From the NCBI GenBank assembly GCA_947630755.1, contig CANRIU010000001.1, positions 1-64,000 of the forward strand: a DNA stretch of 64,000 bases. The letters run 5' to 3'. The DNA comes from an uncultured Oscillospiraceae bacterium (GTDB lineage: Bacteria > Bacillota > Clostridia > Oscillospirales > Oscillospiraceae). Positions within the stretch are counted from its first letter, which is position 1. Each line of letters starts with the position of its first letter. Below the pieces are notes generated by a model that ran no database searches, was not told the DNA's origin, and worked only from the letters and a program-made list of their open reading frames with translations. Shown here piece after piece: positions 34,968 to 43,598 of the stretch. A program made the position numbers and the translations under genes.

Positions 34968-36542
34968 CTGTGGGCCGCCGCGTCGGCGGCGCTGGTCATT
35001 GCCCTGCTCGCCGCCGGATGCTCAAGACCCGGCGGACAGGAGCGGGAGGACCCCGCTCCCCCGGACCCCGGCAGCGCCGGCAGCCCGTCAGACAACGCGC
35101 CCCCCGACGACGCCCCGGCGGAGGACCCGGACGCCGAATCTCCGGCGGAGGACCTGGACGCCGAGCCTCCGCAGGACGGCGTCCCCGCCGAGGAGGATTA
35201 TACCCCCGGCTATACGCTCCTTCCCGGGGGCGTGGGGACAAATTTCAACGAGCACATCGCGAAGGCCCAAATCGCCGACCTGGAGCTCTCCGGCACCAGG
35301 TGGGTCAGAGGCTTTATAAACTACTTCGGCACGGACGTGAACACAAGGGTCTCCGCCTTCAGGGACCTGAAGGCGGCGGGCTTCAACACCATCGTCACCA
35401 TAAAGTTCAACTACTCCGGCGTCAGCATCCCAAAGACCCCCGAGGGCTACGACAGGGCCCTCTCCGGCCTTGAGGACTTCCTCGACCGGGTCTACCCCTG
35501 CGCCGACATCATCGTCTCCGGCAACGAGCCCTTTATCGAGTCGAAGAAGGATGAGCGCAACGAGACAGTCATCAACTTCTACAAGGAGGTCACGTCGCGC
35601 ATCCACGACTACATAATGCGTCAGGACCGGGAGATCCCCCTGTTTGTCGGGGCGATAAACTCCGTCAGCGACCCGGTGTTCTGGGAGGACTACCACGAGA
35701 GGGACTTTGTGGAGTACGCCGCCGAGACCCCCTGGATCGCCGGGGTGGACATACATATCCACCACCTGACCATGGACCAGCTGGACACCTCCATGAAGTA
35801 CGTCTCGGATATTCTCCGGGACGACCAGAAGATAATCGCCACGGAGTTCTCCGCCGTCAAGTACTGGAGATCCCACACCTCCGACCCCATGCCGGAGCTT
35901 ATGGCGGAAAAATACGGCTTTGACCCGTCCTGGCACGTCTACGACTACATAAACTACGCGGTAAACAACCGGGATAAAGTCACCCGGGAGCAGTGGGAGG
36001 ACTTTCTGGGCTCCTGCGACTGGTATGTAAAGCGCCAGGATTACCTCCTTGACGCCTACGGGCATTTCATGGACTACGACAAGTTCTATCTTGCGACCTA
36101 CGGCACATACATCTTCTTCTCCGGGGAGTTCGGGCCCAACAGCGAGGCGTGGCTTTTCAACCCCCTCTTTGCCACCTCCACGGTACAGAGGGACCCCGAC
36201 GGCAGATACCAGCCCAACTTTAAAATGCTGGAGAATTTCCAGCTCATCCAGAGGATGTCCGCAGACCCCGCCCCCTATATTCTTGGCGCGGAGGAGCTGC
36301 CCGCGGTAAATGTCCCCGCCGGGACGCCCCTTGAGGAGATACTGGCGAAGCTCCCAACAGAGGCGAAATTCTACACCAGCCGCGGAAGCCTGGAGCTGGA
36401 GCTCTCCGGCTGGGAATGGGACAAGGCCTTCGACCCGTCCCTCCCCGGAAGCTGCGTTTTCACCGCCCGGGGCACTCTTTTCACGGAGGGGTCCGTCGAC
36501 CCCCTCGGCACAGCGGCAAGGGTGGAGGTCCTCGTCACATGA
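34965..36542 (+). CDS. Lipoprotein with GH-A-like TIM barrel
   Basis: A 525-residue surface lipoprotein, lipobox LAAGC with Cys19, an acidic Pro/Asp-rich linker (25-82) and a TIM-barrel domain. NE188P in IIVSGNEPFIES and Glu294 in IIATEFSAVKYW are placed like the acid/base and nucleophile of clan GH-A (GH5/GH39/GH53-like). It would act outside the cell, trimming polymer for the importer. The coordinate given starts at the first ATG; ribosome site and signal-peptide logic favour ATA at 34950 (MNKSKMLWAAAS). No family assignment possible by eye. The last 60 residues form a separate beta-rich tail. Confidence 0.8.
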   Translation: MLWAAASAALVIALLAAGCSRPGGQEREDPAPPDPGSAGSPSDNAPPDDAPAEDPDAESPAEDLDAEPPQDGVPAEEDYTPGYTLLPGGVGTNFNEHIAKAQIADLELSGTRWVRGFINYFGTDVNTRVSAFRDLKAAGFNTIVTIKFNYSGVSIPKTPEGYDRALSGLEDFLDRVYPCADIIVSGNEPFIESKKDERNETVINFYKEVTSRIHDYIMRQDREIPLFVGAINSVSDPVFWEDYHERDFVEYAAETPWIAGVDIHIHHLTMDQLDTSMKYVSDILRDDQKIIATEFSAVKYWRSHTSDPMPELMAEKYGFDPSWHVYDYINYAVNNRDKVTREQWEDFLGSCDWYVKRQDYLLDAYGHFMDYDKFYLATYGTYIFFSGEFGPNSEAWLFNPLFATSTVQRDPDGRYQPNFKMLENFQLIQRMSADPAPYILGAEELPAVNVPAGTPLEEILAKLPTEAKFYTSRGSLELELSGWEWDKAFDPSLPGSCVFTARGTLFTEGSVDPLGTAARVEVLVT

Positions 36543-36594
36543 CGCGCAGCGGCCAATACCGTCCGGACAGGCATTGACGCCTTTAATTCGAGCA

Positions 36595-36635
36595 TGAAAA
36601 AATCCCGCCGATGGCTCCATCGGCGGGATTTTTCA
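36595..36635. terminator. Bidirectional terminator
   Basis: Arms 36595-36614 and 36617-36635 pair almost perfectly (one extra A), with A6 on one flank and T5 on the other. It separates the plus-strand glycan locus from the minus-strand carboxypeptidase gene. Confidence 0.9.
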
Positions 36636-36659
36636 CGCAATATTTATCCGGAAGGGGCG

Positions 36660-38084
36660 TCACACTCTCCCCACTACCCTGGCGACGATCTGCGCGGCCT
36701 CGGCGCGGGTGGCGTAGGCCCGGGGGTTCAGCAGGCCGTTGGAGCCCGTGAATATCCCGGCACAGGTGAGCCTCGCCGCGGCCTCCAGCGCCCAGAAGGA
36801 TATGCTCCCCACGTCGGAGAAATTCAGCCCGTTGCCGTCGGGGAACTCAATGGAGCGGTCAAGTATCGCCATGATCTCCTGCCGGCTGATGGGCGCGTCG
36901 GGGCTGAACCGCCCGTCGCTCACGCCGTTGACCATCCCCCTGTCCCAGGCCATTATTATGTACCTCTGGGCCCAGCAGTCCGCTATGTCCTCAAAGGGCC
37001 AGGTCCCGGAGCCCAGGGTGAAGTCCTCCGGCGGCTGGTGCTCCACCACCTTCGGCAGGGCGTCCTTCGCCTCCAGCGCGGAGCAGAGCATCGCGGTGAA
37101 CTCCGCTCTCGTCACCAGGTCCTTCGGGCGGAAGGTGTGCCCCTCGGTGTGGAGCTCGGCGTCCAGCGCCTCCAGCGTCTCCACCGCCGGGCGGCTCCAG
37201 CTGGAGGCTATGTCCAGGTATGTGCCCATGGTCGCAAGCTTCGCCCAGCCGTAGTCAAGGAGCTTCACGTTGTCGGTCCCTCGGGTGGTCATGTTTGACG
37301 AGTCCATCGCCACGGAAATGAGCCTTCTCCCGTCCCGCTGGCAGGTGACGGCCTGGCAGTAGCCCGAGGCCCGAATGTAGCCCGTCTTGAACCCGTCCAC
37401 TCCGGGGTACTCGCTCTCTCCCCCGGGGAGCAGGTGATTTGTGGTCCTGTACTCTTTTCCGTCAAACATGACGCTGGTCTCGGAGGTTATCTCCAACACC
37501 TCGGGGTAGTCCATGATGAACCGCCGTATAAGCTCCGCCTGACTGCGGGCGGAGATATAGTTGAGCTTGTGCCCGTGGGGGTTTATGTATTTTGCGTCAA
37601 GGCCCAGCCGCGCCGCGGTGGAGTTCATCCGCTCCACAAACGCCTCCTCCGTACCGGAGATAAACTCCGCCATAGCCACGCAGCTGGCGGACGCGGAGTA
37701 GATGAGTATGAGCCGCAAAAGCGTCTTTACCGGCACCGTCCCCCCGTAGGGCAGCGGCGCGGTCATCTGGTAGTTTACGCTGTCCCGGGAGATTTTCGCC
37801 ACCCAGTCGCTTATGGGCACCTCGGTGTCCATCGTGAAGCTGCCCCGGTGGAGCTCCTCGTAAATTATGTACGCCGTCATGACCTTTGTCATTGACGCGG
37901 GCACGCGCAAAGTGTCCGGGTCCTTCGCGTAAAGGACCACGCCCGTCTCAAAGTCCATCACCACCGCGGCGGAGCAGGTGATGTCCGGCTCGGCAGGCTC
38001 CGCCGCCCGTGCGGAGGGGAGGACGGAGAAAAGCATCATCACGGCGAGGACAGCGCCCAGCAGTCTGTTCACACTCTTACTCAT
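36660..38084 (-). CDS. D-alanyl-D-alanine carboxypeptidase (S11) with SLH domains
   Basis: A 474-residue DacF-like penicillin-binding protein that trims peptidoglycan stem peptides outside the cell. Signal peptide to about 27 (ARA), serine peptidase S11 domain 35-300 with S64-M-T-K67 and K233-T-G. The SxN motif, normally SGN, reads S130-A-S132: the Asn is replaced. Three SLH repeats fill about 320-474, so it is wall-anchored by SLH rather than by the usual C-terminal amphipathic helix. ATG 38084 (MSKSVNRLL) is taken because GAGGCG lies upstream; ATG codons at 38099 and 38114 are possible. Promoter and terminators are its own. Confidence 0.92.
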   Translation of the reverse strand: MSKSVNRLLGAVLAVMMLFSVLPSARAAEPAEPDITCSAAVVMDFETGVVLYAKDPDTLRVPASMTKVMTAYIIYEELHRGSFTMDTEVPISDWVAKISRDSVNYQMTAPLPYGGTVPVKTLLRLILIYSASASCVAMAEFISGTEEAFVERMNSTAARLGLDAKYINPHGHKLNYISARSQAELIRRFIMDYPEVLEITSETSVMFDGKEYRTTNHLLPGGESEYPGVDGFKTGYIRASGYCQAVTCQRDGRRLISVAMDSSNMTTRGTDNVKLLDYGWAKLATMGTYLDIASSWSRPAVETLEALDAELHTEGHTFRPKDLVTRAEFTAMLCSALEAKDALPKVVEHQPPEDFTLGSGTWPFEDIADCWAQRYIIMAWDRGMVNGVSDGRFSPDAPISRQEIMAILDRSIEFPDGNGLNFSDVGSISFWALEAAARLTCAGIFTGSNGLLNPRAYATRAEAAQIVARVVGRV

Positions 38085-38136
38085 AAAACCACGCCTCATA
38101 TTTTGCAGATTCATGCGTTTTTTGCACGCTTTGACT

Positions 38137-38165
38137 ATTTTACTAAATTGAACTCAACAAGTCAA
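38137..38165 (-). promoter_or_regulatory. Promoter of the carboxypeptidase gene
   Basis: Minus strand TTGACT (38165-38160), 17 bases, TAAAAT (38142-38137), about 50 nt before the chosen ATG. ATG candidates at 38114 and 38099 would leave leaders of only about 15-30 nt. Confidence 0.75.
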
Positions 38166-38192
38166 CAAAAAACACGAAAAACCGCGAAAAAT

Positions 38193-38219
38193 GCCCCCCG
38201 CGCCGTTGGCGCGGGGGGC
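38193..38219 (-). terminator. Intrinsic terminator of the transglutaminase-like gene
   Basis: Perfect 12-bp GC stem 38193-38204/38208-38219 with a 3-nt loop; on the minus strand it is followed by ATTTTTCGCGGTTTTT. Confidence 0.9.
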
Positions 38220-38251
38220 GGAAGAATCGATATTCCGGTTAACGTTTAGCC

Positions 38252-41200
38252 TTACAGGTCATATGCGCGGCAGAATCTGGCAAGCATCGCAATGACGTGG
38301 CTGCGGGCCGCGTGTCCCCTGGGGTTCAGGGTGGTGTCGGTGGTGCCCTTGATGATGCCCTCCTGGACGGCCCAAATCATGGCGTCCCTTGCCCAGGAGC
38401 TTACGCTGGAGGCATCGGTGTAGCCGCTCAGATCCCCGGTGACCTCCGGCTCGTCGGCGAAGCGGTAGAGCATCGTCGCCAGCTCCTGACGGGTGAGGTC
38501 GCTGGACAGGTTGGTGCCGTCGGAGATACCCTGCTCCTTGGCCCACTCCACGCCCTTGTCGTACCAGTGTTCGCCGCCCTCGGTGTCTACGCCGGAGAGC
38601 CGGGCGAGGATGGTCATTATCTGCGCCCGGGAGATGTCGCTGCCGGGCTTGAAGGTCCCGTCGTCAAAGCCCTTGATGAGGCCGCGCGCGTCGGCGAACT
38701 CCAGGTCCTCCATATACCACGCCGTCTCGGGGACGTCGGGATAGGGGTTGACCCAGGGCTTCTCAGGCTCAGCGGGAGTCACAGGAGGAGTCACAGGGGG
38801 ATAATAGGGCTCATACTGACCGCAGCGGGTGCAGACGCCATTGATGTAGTTGTGGCCCGTGGCGGGAACGGCCTGCTCCACCGTCTCGTGGCACTTGCTG
38901 CAAACGCCCTTGAGAAGTCCGTCGGTGGTGCAGGTGGGGGCGATGGTGCCCTCCTGAAGCTCCGTGACATCGTGGGCGGGAAGCTCGCCCTCCACGGTCT
39001 CAAAGATGCTGGTGTCGCAGACAGAGCATTTATATGTCCTTGTGGCGTGGGCGGCGCAGGTGGCGGGAGTCTCAACAAGGGACTCCGCGTCCGGAGTGTG
39101 CTCGGTCTTCGGAAGCGTGAGGGTCCTGGTGTCGGTGATGACATCGCCGTCGGAGAGGGTGACGGTGGCGGTGTACTCAGCGGAGCCCTCCTTGGCGCAG
39201 TCAGCCTCCTCGATGACCCTTGTCTGCTCAACGGCAGCGTTCAGCGTCTCCGTGTGGGTGGGGTCGTTCTTGCAGGTGACGGTGACAAACGCGGAGGCTG
39301 TTCCGTCGCCGGCCCAGGTGAACACCGCGTTCTTCTCGTCCCAGTCGTGGCCCAGGGCCTCGACGATGGTGGGCTGCTCAAGTATCTCTCCGCAGCTGGA
39401 GCACCTTGTTCCGCCCTTGGAGCCCTGAGTGTCGCAGGTGGCCTCAACATCCGGGATGTTCTCGGGAGTGTGCTCGTCGCTTTGCATCTCCGCTCCGCAG
39501 ACGGCGCACTTGGAGCCCTTGGTGTGTCCGTTGAAGCTGTGTCCCTTGGCGGGGATTATCTTCTTCTCGCCCTCGATCTGGTGGCAGACGGTGCACTCCC
39601 TGTATCCGGTGGAGCCGGGGTCGGTGCACGTCGCGGCGACCTCCGGGTGGTTCTCCCACTTGTGCCCGTCCTCATCGCAGATGAAGTTGCCGCACTTGGT
39701 GCAGTAGCCGTTTCCGTTGTTCTCGTGGGGGAGCTGAGTATCCTCAATTTCCTTCTCGATGGTCTTGTCGCACCACCTGCACTTATATGTCGCGACCTCG
39801 TTCTTGTAGCAGGTGGCGGCGCTGGCGGTGCCGGACTTCACGGTGAAGTCGTGGTCCACCGCGGCCTCCTTATTTGTGATGGTGTCGGTGGCTTTGCAGC
39901 GGGTGCAGGTCCCGGTCATCTGCTGTCCCTTGCAGGTGGGCTCGCCCACATTCCTGTAGTTTTCAAAGTCGTGTCCCAGAGCGGGAACGGTGATCTGCTT
40001 GGAAATAACCTCCTGGCAGACGGTGCACTTGACCTCGTGGATGGTCGCGCCCTTGGTGCAGGTAACCTCTGCCCTTGAAACAGAAGCAGTCTTGGCAGGA
40101 ACGGTGTGCCCGGTGGCGGGGATCTCCCCTCCGGGGATCACGGTCTGACCGCACTGGGTGCAGACCTGAGCCTTCCTGTATCCGGCCTCGGTACAGGTGG
40201 GATCCTTTTCCTCGGTATGGTCGTTGGGGTCCTCCTGAAGCTGGGTGTGCGGGCAGACCGTGGCGACAACCGTGGTGCCGTAATTTTTCTCAGCTTCCTC
40301 AGTCTTTACGCTTGTGGGAATGAAGGTGACGCTGAGCACATCGTTATGCTCCACGCCAGTGACTGTAAACTCGCCATTGTCGCCGACAGTTATAGGTGTA
40401 GAACTACCTCCAAGAGTCACGGTGTCGACCTCGTAACCCTCCGCAGGCTCGACCTTGAAGGTCTTGCTGACTTCCTTGCTGGCAAACTCAACGTTTCCGG
40501 CGTCGCCAACGGCATCCTCGCCGTCAACGGTCACCTTGCCGTTGCCGTCGGAGACAACGATCAGCGTGCTGCCTGTCTCAGCCACGGCGGCGGGGCTGTT
40601 GGCGGGCTTCTTAACGGCGACTATCTCAAAGGGTGAGAAGGCGTCGCACATGATTACCATGCCGTAGGGGGTGGGGATAATGGTTATCTCCTCGACGCTT
40701 ATGATGTGCTCGCCCCACTTGTGGTTGCGATTGACCTCGTCCTTCTTCTCCTCGTCGTTTCCGGCGGCCGCAATGTCCCTCTTATACTCATCGCACAGGT
40801 CCTCTGTCCCCCTGGCGCAGCGGGTGAAGTGGTAGGCCTTGAGCTCCACCTCGCCGTTGCCCAGAGACTCATAGGTCACTCCGGCGGGGTAGCCCACCTG
40901 GACGCGGAGGGACTCACCCTTGTTGGGCTTGAGCTTGACCATGGGGCAGACGCGGTTGAAGTTAATCTCGAATACGGAGGAGCCGATGACCTCGCCCTCG
41001 GGGACCTCAACATTGTCGCTGTTGTCAAGGGCGCTCTGTATCTTCTCGTAGTCCTCGCGGTTTCCGTTGCCCTTGCTCTTGTCCTCAACGACGAGCATCA
41101 GGCGTCCGTTTATGTCGTCCCGGTGGATGTCCTTGTTAAACTCTTCAAGCGCCTTTTTAGCCGCCTCGGTATCGCCATCGGCGCTGGCAAGAGATTCCAA

Positions 41201-43402
41201 ATTCAGATTCTCCGGCGCGTCAAGGAGCGTGGGCTGGCCCCACAGGTTCCAGTCGATGCCCTGAGAGCGGTAGCAGGCGGGGCACAGTCCGGGAATCATG
41301 GCGATGGTGGCGAAGTTGTTGGGGAATTTGCCGGAGCGGGAGCCCACCACGCCGCTTATGGCGAAGTTGTACTCCGTAATGTCGTCGATCCAGAGGGTGG
41401 AGGCGCGGAAGTTAAACTCCACACCGATGATGGGGCAGCCCTGCTCCACGTCGCACTCATCAGGATGATTTGCGTGATACGCGGTGTTGGGGCACTCATC
41501 GGGCTCGTAGGAATAGATCCACTTAAAGTCAACATATTTGTTTGTCCCGGCGTCCATATCCACCACGCCGTCCCTGTCGGTATCGAAGGGCAGTTCGCCG
41601 GCGATTTGGACATACTTGTCACCTCCGGTGTGCAGGTCCTGCTGGATGGTGGTATACCTTACGCAGACATCCTGCTTTGCCGCCTGCTCGGAGTTATCCT
41701 CATAGGCGTCGACAGTGGCGATCTCGCTCTCGCTCCTGTCGGGGAGTATGTGGTAGAGGTCGTCATCATAGGTGACCCTGAAGCGGTAATCGTAGCCCGC
41801 GGTGGAGTTGCCGTTGGGCGCGGGGGTCTGCGTGGCGACATAGGGGGGCGCCTCGTACTTGGAGTTTACGTTGTAGAGAAGCCCGGACTGGGCGATTATC
41901 TCGCTCTCATCCCCGTGGAAGAAACCTGCCTCGGGGTGGTTGGAGAGGTAGCTGGTAGCGGGGTTGGCGCTCCAGGTGCTCCTGTGGTCTGGCTCACGGG
42001 TGGTGACAGCTATCTCCACATACTCGCAGGTGGGTGTGTAGATTCGCAGCGCGCCGTCGTAGTCGCCAAAGTAGGGGTTGCCCTCGGAGAGGATGAAAAC
42101 GGCGTCGGCGTAGTACCACTCCTCCATAACGTCGGCGGTGCCGTCGGAGTGGTAGTCGTACATTCTGGTCATGAAGTAGAAGCCCTTCTCGCGGGCGGCC
42201 TTGGCGTCCATGCCCTTGTAGGTCACGGTGAAAACGCCCGCGGGCACGCCGTCAACGGAGCCTCCGGTGGAGTAGTCCACCTTAAGCCCGTTGTCGTCGC
42301 CGCTGATGGTGACTCCGGAGTAGGCGGCCGTCTCAATGGTGGGGTACTTAAACTCAAAGTTTCCGGTGGAGACATACCCGGAGGGGCGCCAGTGCTCGCC
42401 AACCAGGGACTGACCGACCAGAAGGTAGGTGTTGGTCTCCTTGCCGTCCTCGCCGTTCTTGAAGGAGAGGTCGCGGGTGCCGTCCCAGTTTGCGGTGAGG
42501 GGGTCGTCCCATGTGGCGTCAACCACATACCAGCGGGCGGAGCCGTCCGCGTTGGGGATGTTCACGGCGTTCCACATATGGTCCTCGGGAGTGCCCTTTG
42601 TCTGCACGCCGTGGACGAGGACGCACTCGATGCCGAGCTTCGTCAGGCACACCTGGAGGGTGCGGGCATATGCCTCGCAGACGCCCTCGTGGCTGACGAT
42701 GCCGTATACTGTGCGAATATATTTCGCATATTTGCCGTCCTCCCGGCACTCTGTCTCATAGCGGTAGTGGAGCTTATGGACGATCTGGTCGTGGACGGCG
42801 GTGACGAGCGCCGCGGTCCTGTCGGCCTCGGAATATGTACCGTTGCTCTCCGCGGCAGAGACTGTGCTGACGGCGGAGGTGACGATGGAATTAATGGCGG
42901 AAGTGACATCCGCATCCATTCCCTTGACATCTTCAATCTTAGTACCGCCCAGAAGATATGTGGGGCCTCTGCCGGGCCCGATGAGGACGTGGTAGGAGCC
43001 GCCCTCCTGCGTCACCTGGAAGGTGAGGTACCCGGAGTCGATGTACCAGAGCTCCGAGTGGTCCAGGTCAAGGGCGTCCTTCGCCGCGCAGAAATCGTTG
43101 AAAAGGTCCTTGTTGCCCTTTTTGTACTCCTCTATGGCCTGATTATCTATCTTTTTACCTTCAGTACCATATGAAAGGTCGAAAATATCAATAAATTCGG
43201 TGCCTTCATAATACTTGGACTTCTCGCTCCCGGTGAACTCATCAAGGAGCTTTTTATATATGGCCTGCTGTCTGTCGTTGAGCTGGTCATAGAAATAGTC
43301 AGAGTCACACTCCTTATAGTCGAACGCCGCGGCGGCGGTCAGCGGGAGCATGGATGCTGCCATTGCGAGAACCAGCAGGATACAAAGGATTCGTTTCTTC
43401 AT
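38252..43402 (-). CDS. 1716-residue surface protein: transglutaminase-like, CxxC repeats, SLH
   Basis: Exported wall protein. Signal peptide 1-26, helical N-terminal region, transglutaminase-like fold about 190-310 with a full triad Cys242 (EGVCEAYA), His275 (DHMWNAV), Asp295 (VDATWDDP). A long beta-rich middle follows, then an InlB-B-like segment (GKVTVDGEDAV...GYEVDTVTLGG) near 960-1040. From about 1050 to 1530 come repeated modules with paired cysteines (VCTQCGQ, KCTVCQE, TCTRCKA, KCRWCDK, YCTKCGN, ECTVCHQ, KCSVCDT) and His, suggesting zinc or disulfide knuckles. Three SLH repeats end the protein. Strong own promoter and leader hairpin. It may be a peptidoglycan- or protein-modifying cysteine enzyme; activity is inferred from the triad only. 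Confidence 0.9.
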   Translation of the reverse strand: MKKRILCILLVLAMAASMLPLTAAAAFDYKECDSDYFYDQLNDRQQAIYKKLLDEFTGSEKSKYYEGTEFIDIFDLSYGTEGKKIDNQAIEEYKKGNKDLFNDFCAAKDALDLDHSELWYIDSGYLTFQVTQEGGSYHVLIGPGRGPTYLLGGTKIEDVKGMDADVTSAINSIVTSAVSTVSAAESNGTYSEADRTAALVTAVHDQIVHKLHYRYETECREDGKYAKYIRTVYGIVSHEGVCEAYARTLQVCLTKLGIECVLVHGVQTKGTPEDHMWNAVNIPNADGSARWYVVDATWDDPLTANWDGTRDLSFKNGEDGKETNTYLLVGQSLVGEHWRPSGYVSTGNFEFKYPTIETAAYSGVTISGDDNGLKVDYSTGGSVDGVPAGVFTVTYKGMDAKAAREKGFYFMTRMYDYHSDGTADVMEEWYYADAVFILSEGNPYFGDYDGALRIYTPTCEYVEIAVTTREPDHRSTWSANPATSYLSNHPEAGFFHGDESEIIAQSGLLYNVNSKYEAPPYVATQTPAPNGNSTAGYDYRFRVTYDDDLYHILPDRSESEIATVDAYEDNSEQAAKQDVCVRYTTIQQDLHTGGDKYVQIAGELPFDTDRDGVVDMDAGTNKYVDFKWIYSYEPDECPNTAYHANHPDECDVEQGCPIIGVEFNFRASTLWIDDITEYNFAISGVVGSRSGKFPNNFATIAMIPGLCPACYRSQGIDWNLWGQPTLLDAPENLNLESLASADGDTEAAKKALEEFNKDIHRDDINGRLMLVVEDKSKGNGNREDYEKIQSALDNSDNVEVPEGEVIGSSVFEINFNRVCPMVKLKPNKGESLRVQVGYPAGVTYESLGNGEVELKAYHFTRCARGTEDLCDEYKRDIAAAGNDEEKKDEVNRNHKWGEHIISVEEITIIPTPYGMVIMCDAFSPFEIVAVKKPANSPAAVAETGSTLIVVSDGNGKVTVDGEDAVGDAGNVEFASKEVSKTFKVEPAEGYEVDTVTLGGSSTPITVGDNGEFTVTGVEHNDVLSVTFIPTSVKTEEAEKNYGTTVVATVCPHTQLQEDPNDHTEEKDPTCTEAGYRKAQVCTQCGQTVIPGGEIPATGHTVPAKTASVSRAEVTCTKGATIHEVKCTVCQEVISKQITVPALGHDFENYRNVGEPTCKGQQMTGTCTRCKATDTITNKEAAVDHDFTVKSGTASAATCYKNEVATYKCRWCDKTIEKEIEDTQLPHENNGNGYCTKCGNFICDEDGHKWENHPEVAATCTDPGSTGYRECTVCHQIEGEKKIIPAKGHSFNGHTKGSKCAVCGAEMQSDEHTPENIPDVEATCDTQGSKGGTRCSSCGEILEQPTIVEALGHDWDEKNAVFTWAGDGTASAFVTVTCKNDPTHTETLNAAVEQTRVIEEADCAKEGSAEYTATVTLSDGDVITDTRTLTLPKTEHTPDAESLVETPATCAAHATRTYKCSVCDTSIFETVEGELPAHDVTELQEGTIAPTCTTDGLLKGVCSKCHETVEQAVPATGHNYINGVCTRCGQYEPYYPPVTPPVTPAEPEKPWVNPYPDVPETAWYMEDLEFADARGLIKGFDDGTFKPGSDISRAQIMTILARLSGVDTEGGEHWYDKGVEWAKEQGISDGTNLSSDLTRQELATMLYRFADEPEVTGDLSGYTDASSVSSWARDAMIWAVQEGIIKGTTDTTLNPRGHAARSHVIAMLARFCRAYDL

Positions 43403-43443
43403 GAAAACACACCTTTCTGAAAAAATAGGTTTACATAAACATC

Positions 43444-43533
43444 GGCGGTTTATTTAAATTAAACCGCCATGCCTATGCAATATTGGGGAGATTTACATAA
43501 TTCGATTATATCCAGCAGGACATTAAAAGTCAA
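43444..43533 (-). promoter_or_regulatory. Promoter and leader hairpin of the transglutaminase-like gene
   Basis: Minus strand TTGACT (43533-43528), 17 bases, TATAAT (43510-43505), a near-perfect promoter. The predicted leader of about 97 nt contains a 9-bp stem 43444-43452/43460-43468 with an A/T loop; no U-run, so it is more likely a message stabiliser than a terminator of the upstream gene. Confidence 0.8.
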
Positions 43534-43598
43534 CATGAATATTCACCGTTTGACCTGATTTTTTCAAAATGGAATTTTTCGGAAATTATTTCCACGTC

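Noticed and set aside
17515-36542. Sulfoquinovose breakdown (sulfoglycolysis) as the purpose of the locus
   Set aside because: An isomerase, kinase and aldolase would fit, but there is no sulfoquinovosidase (GH31), no sulfolactaldehyde reductase or dehydrogenase and no sulfonate exporter, and true sulfate-ester hydrolases are present instead.
38297-43174. Open frames of 593 and 822 codons on the plus strand opposite the transglutaminase-like gene
   Set aside because: Antisense shadows; the minus-strand frame has signal peptide, domains, promoter and terminator.
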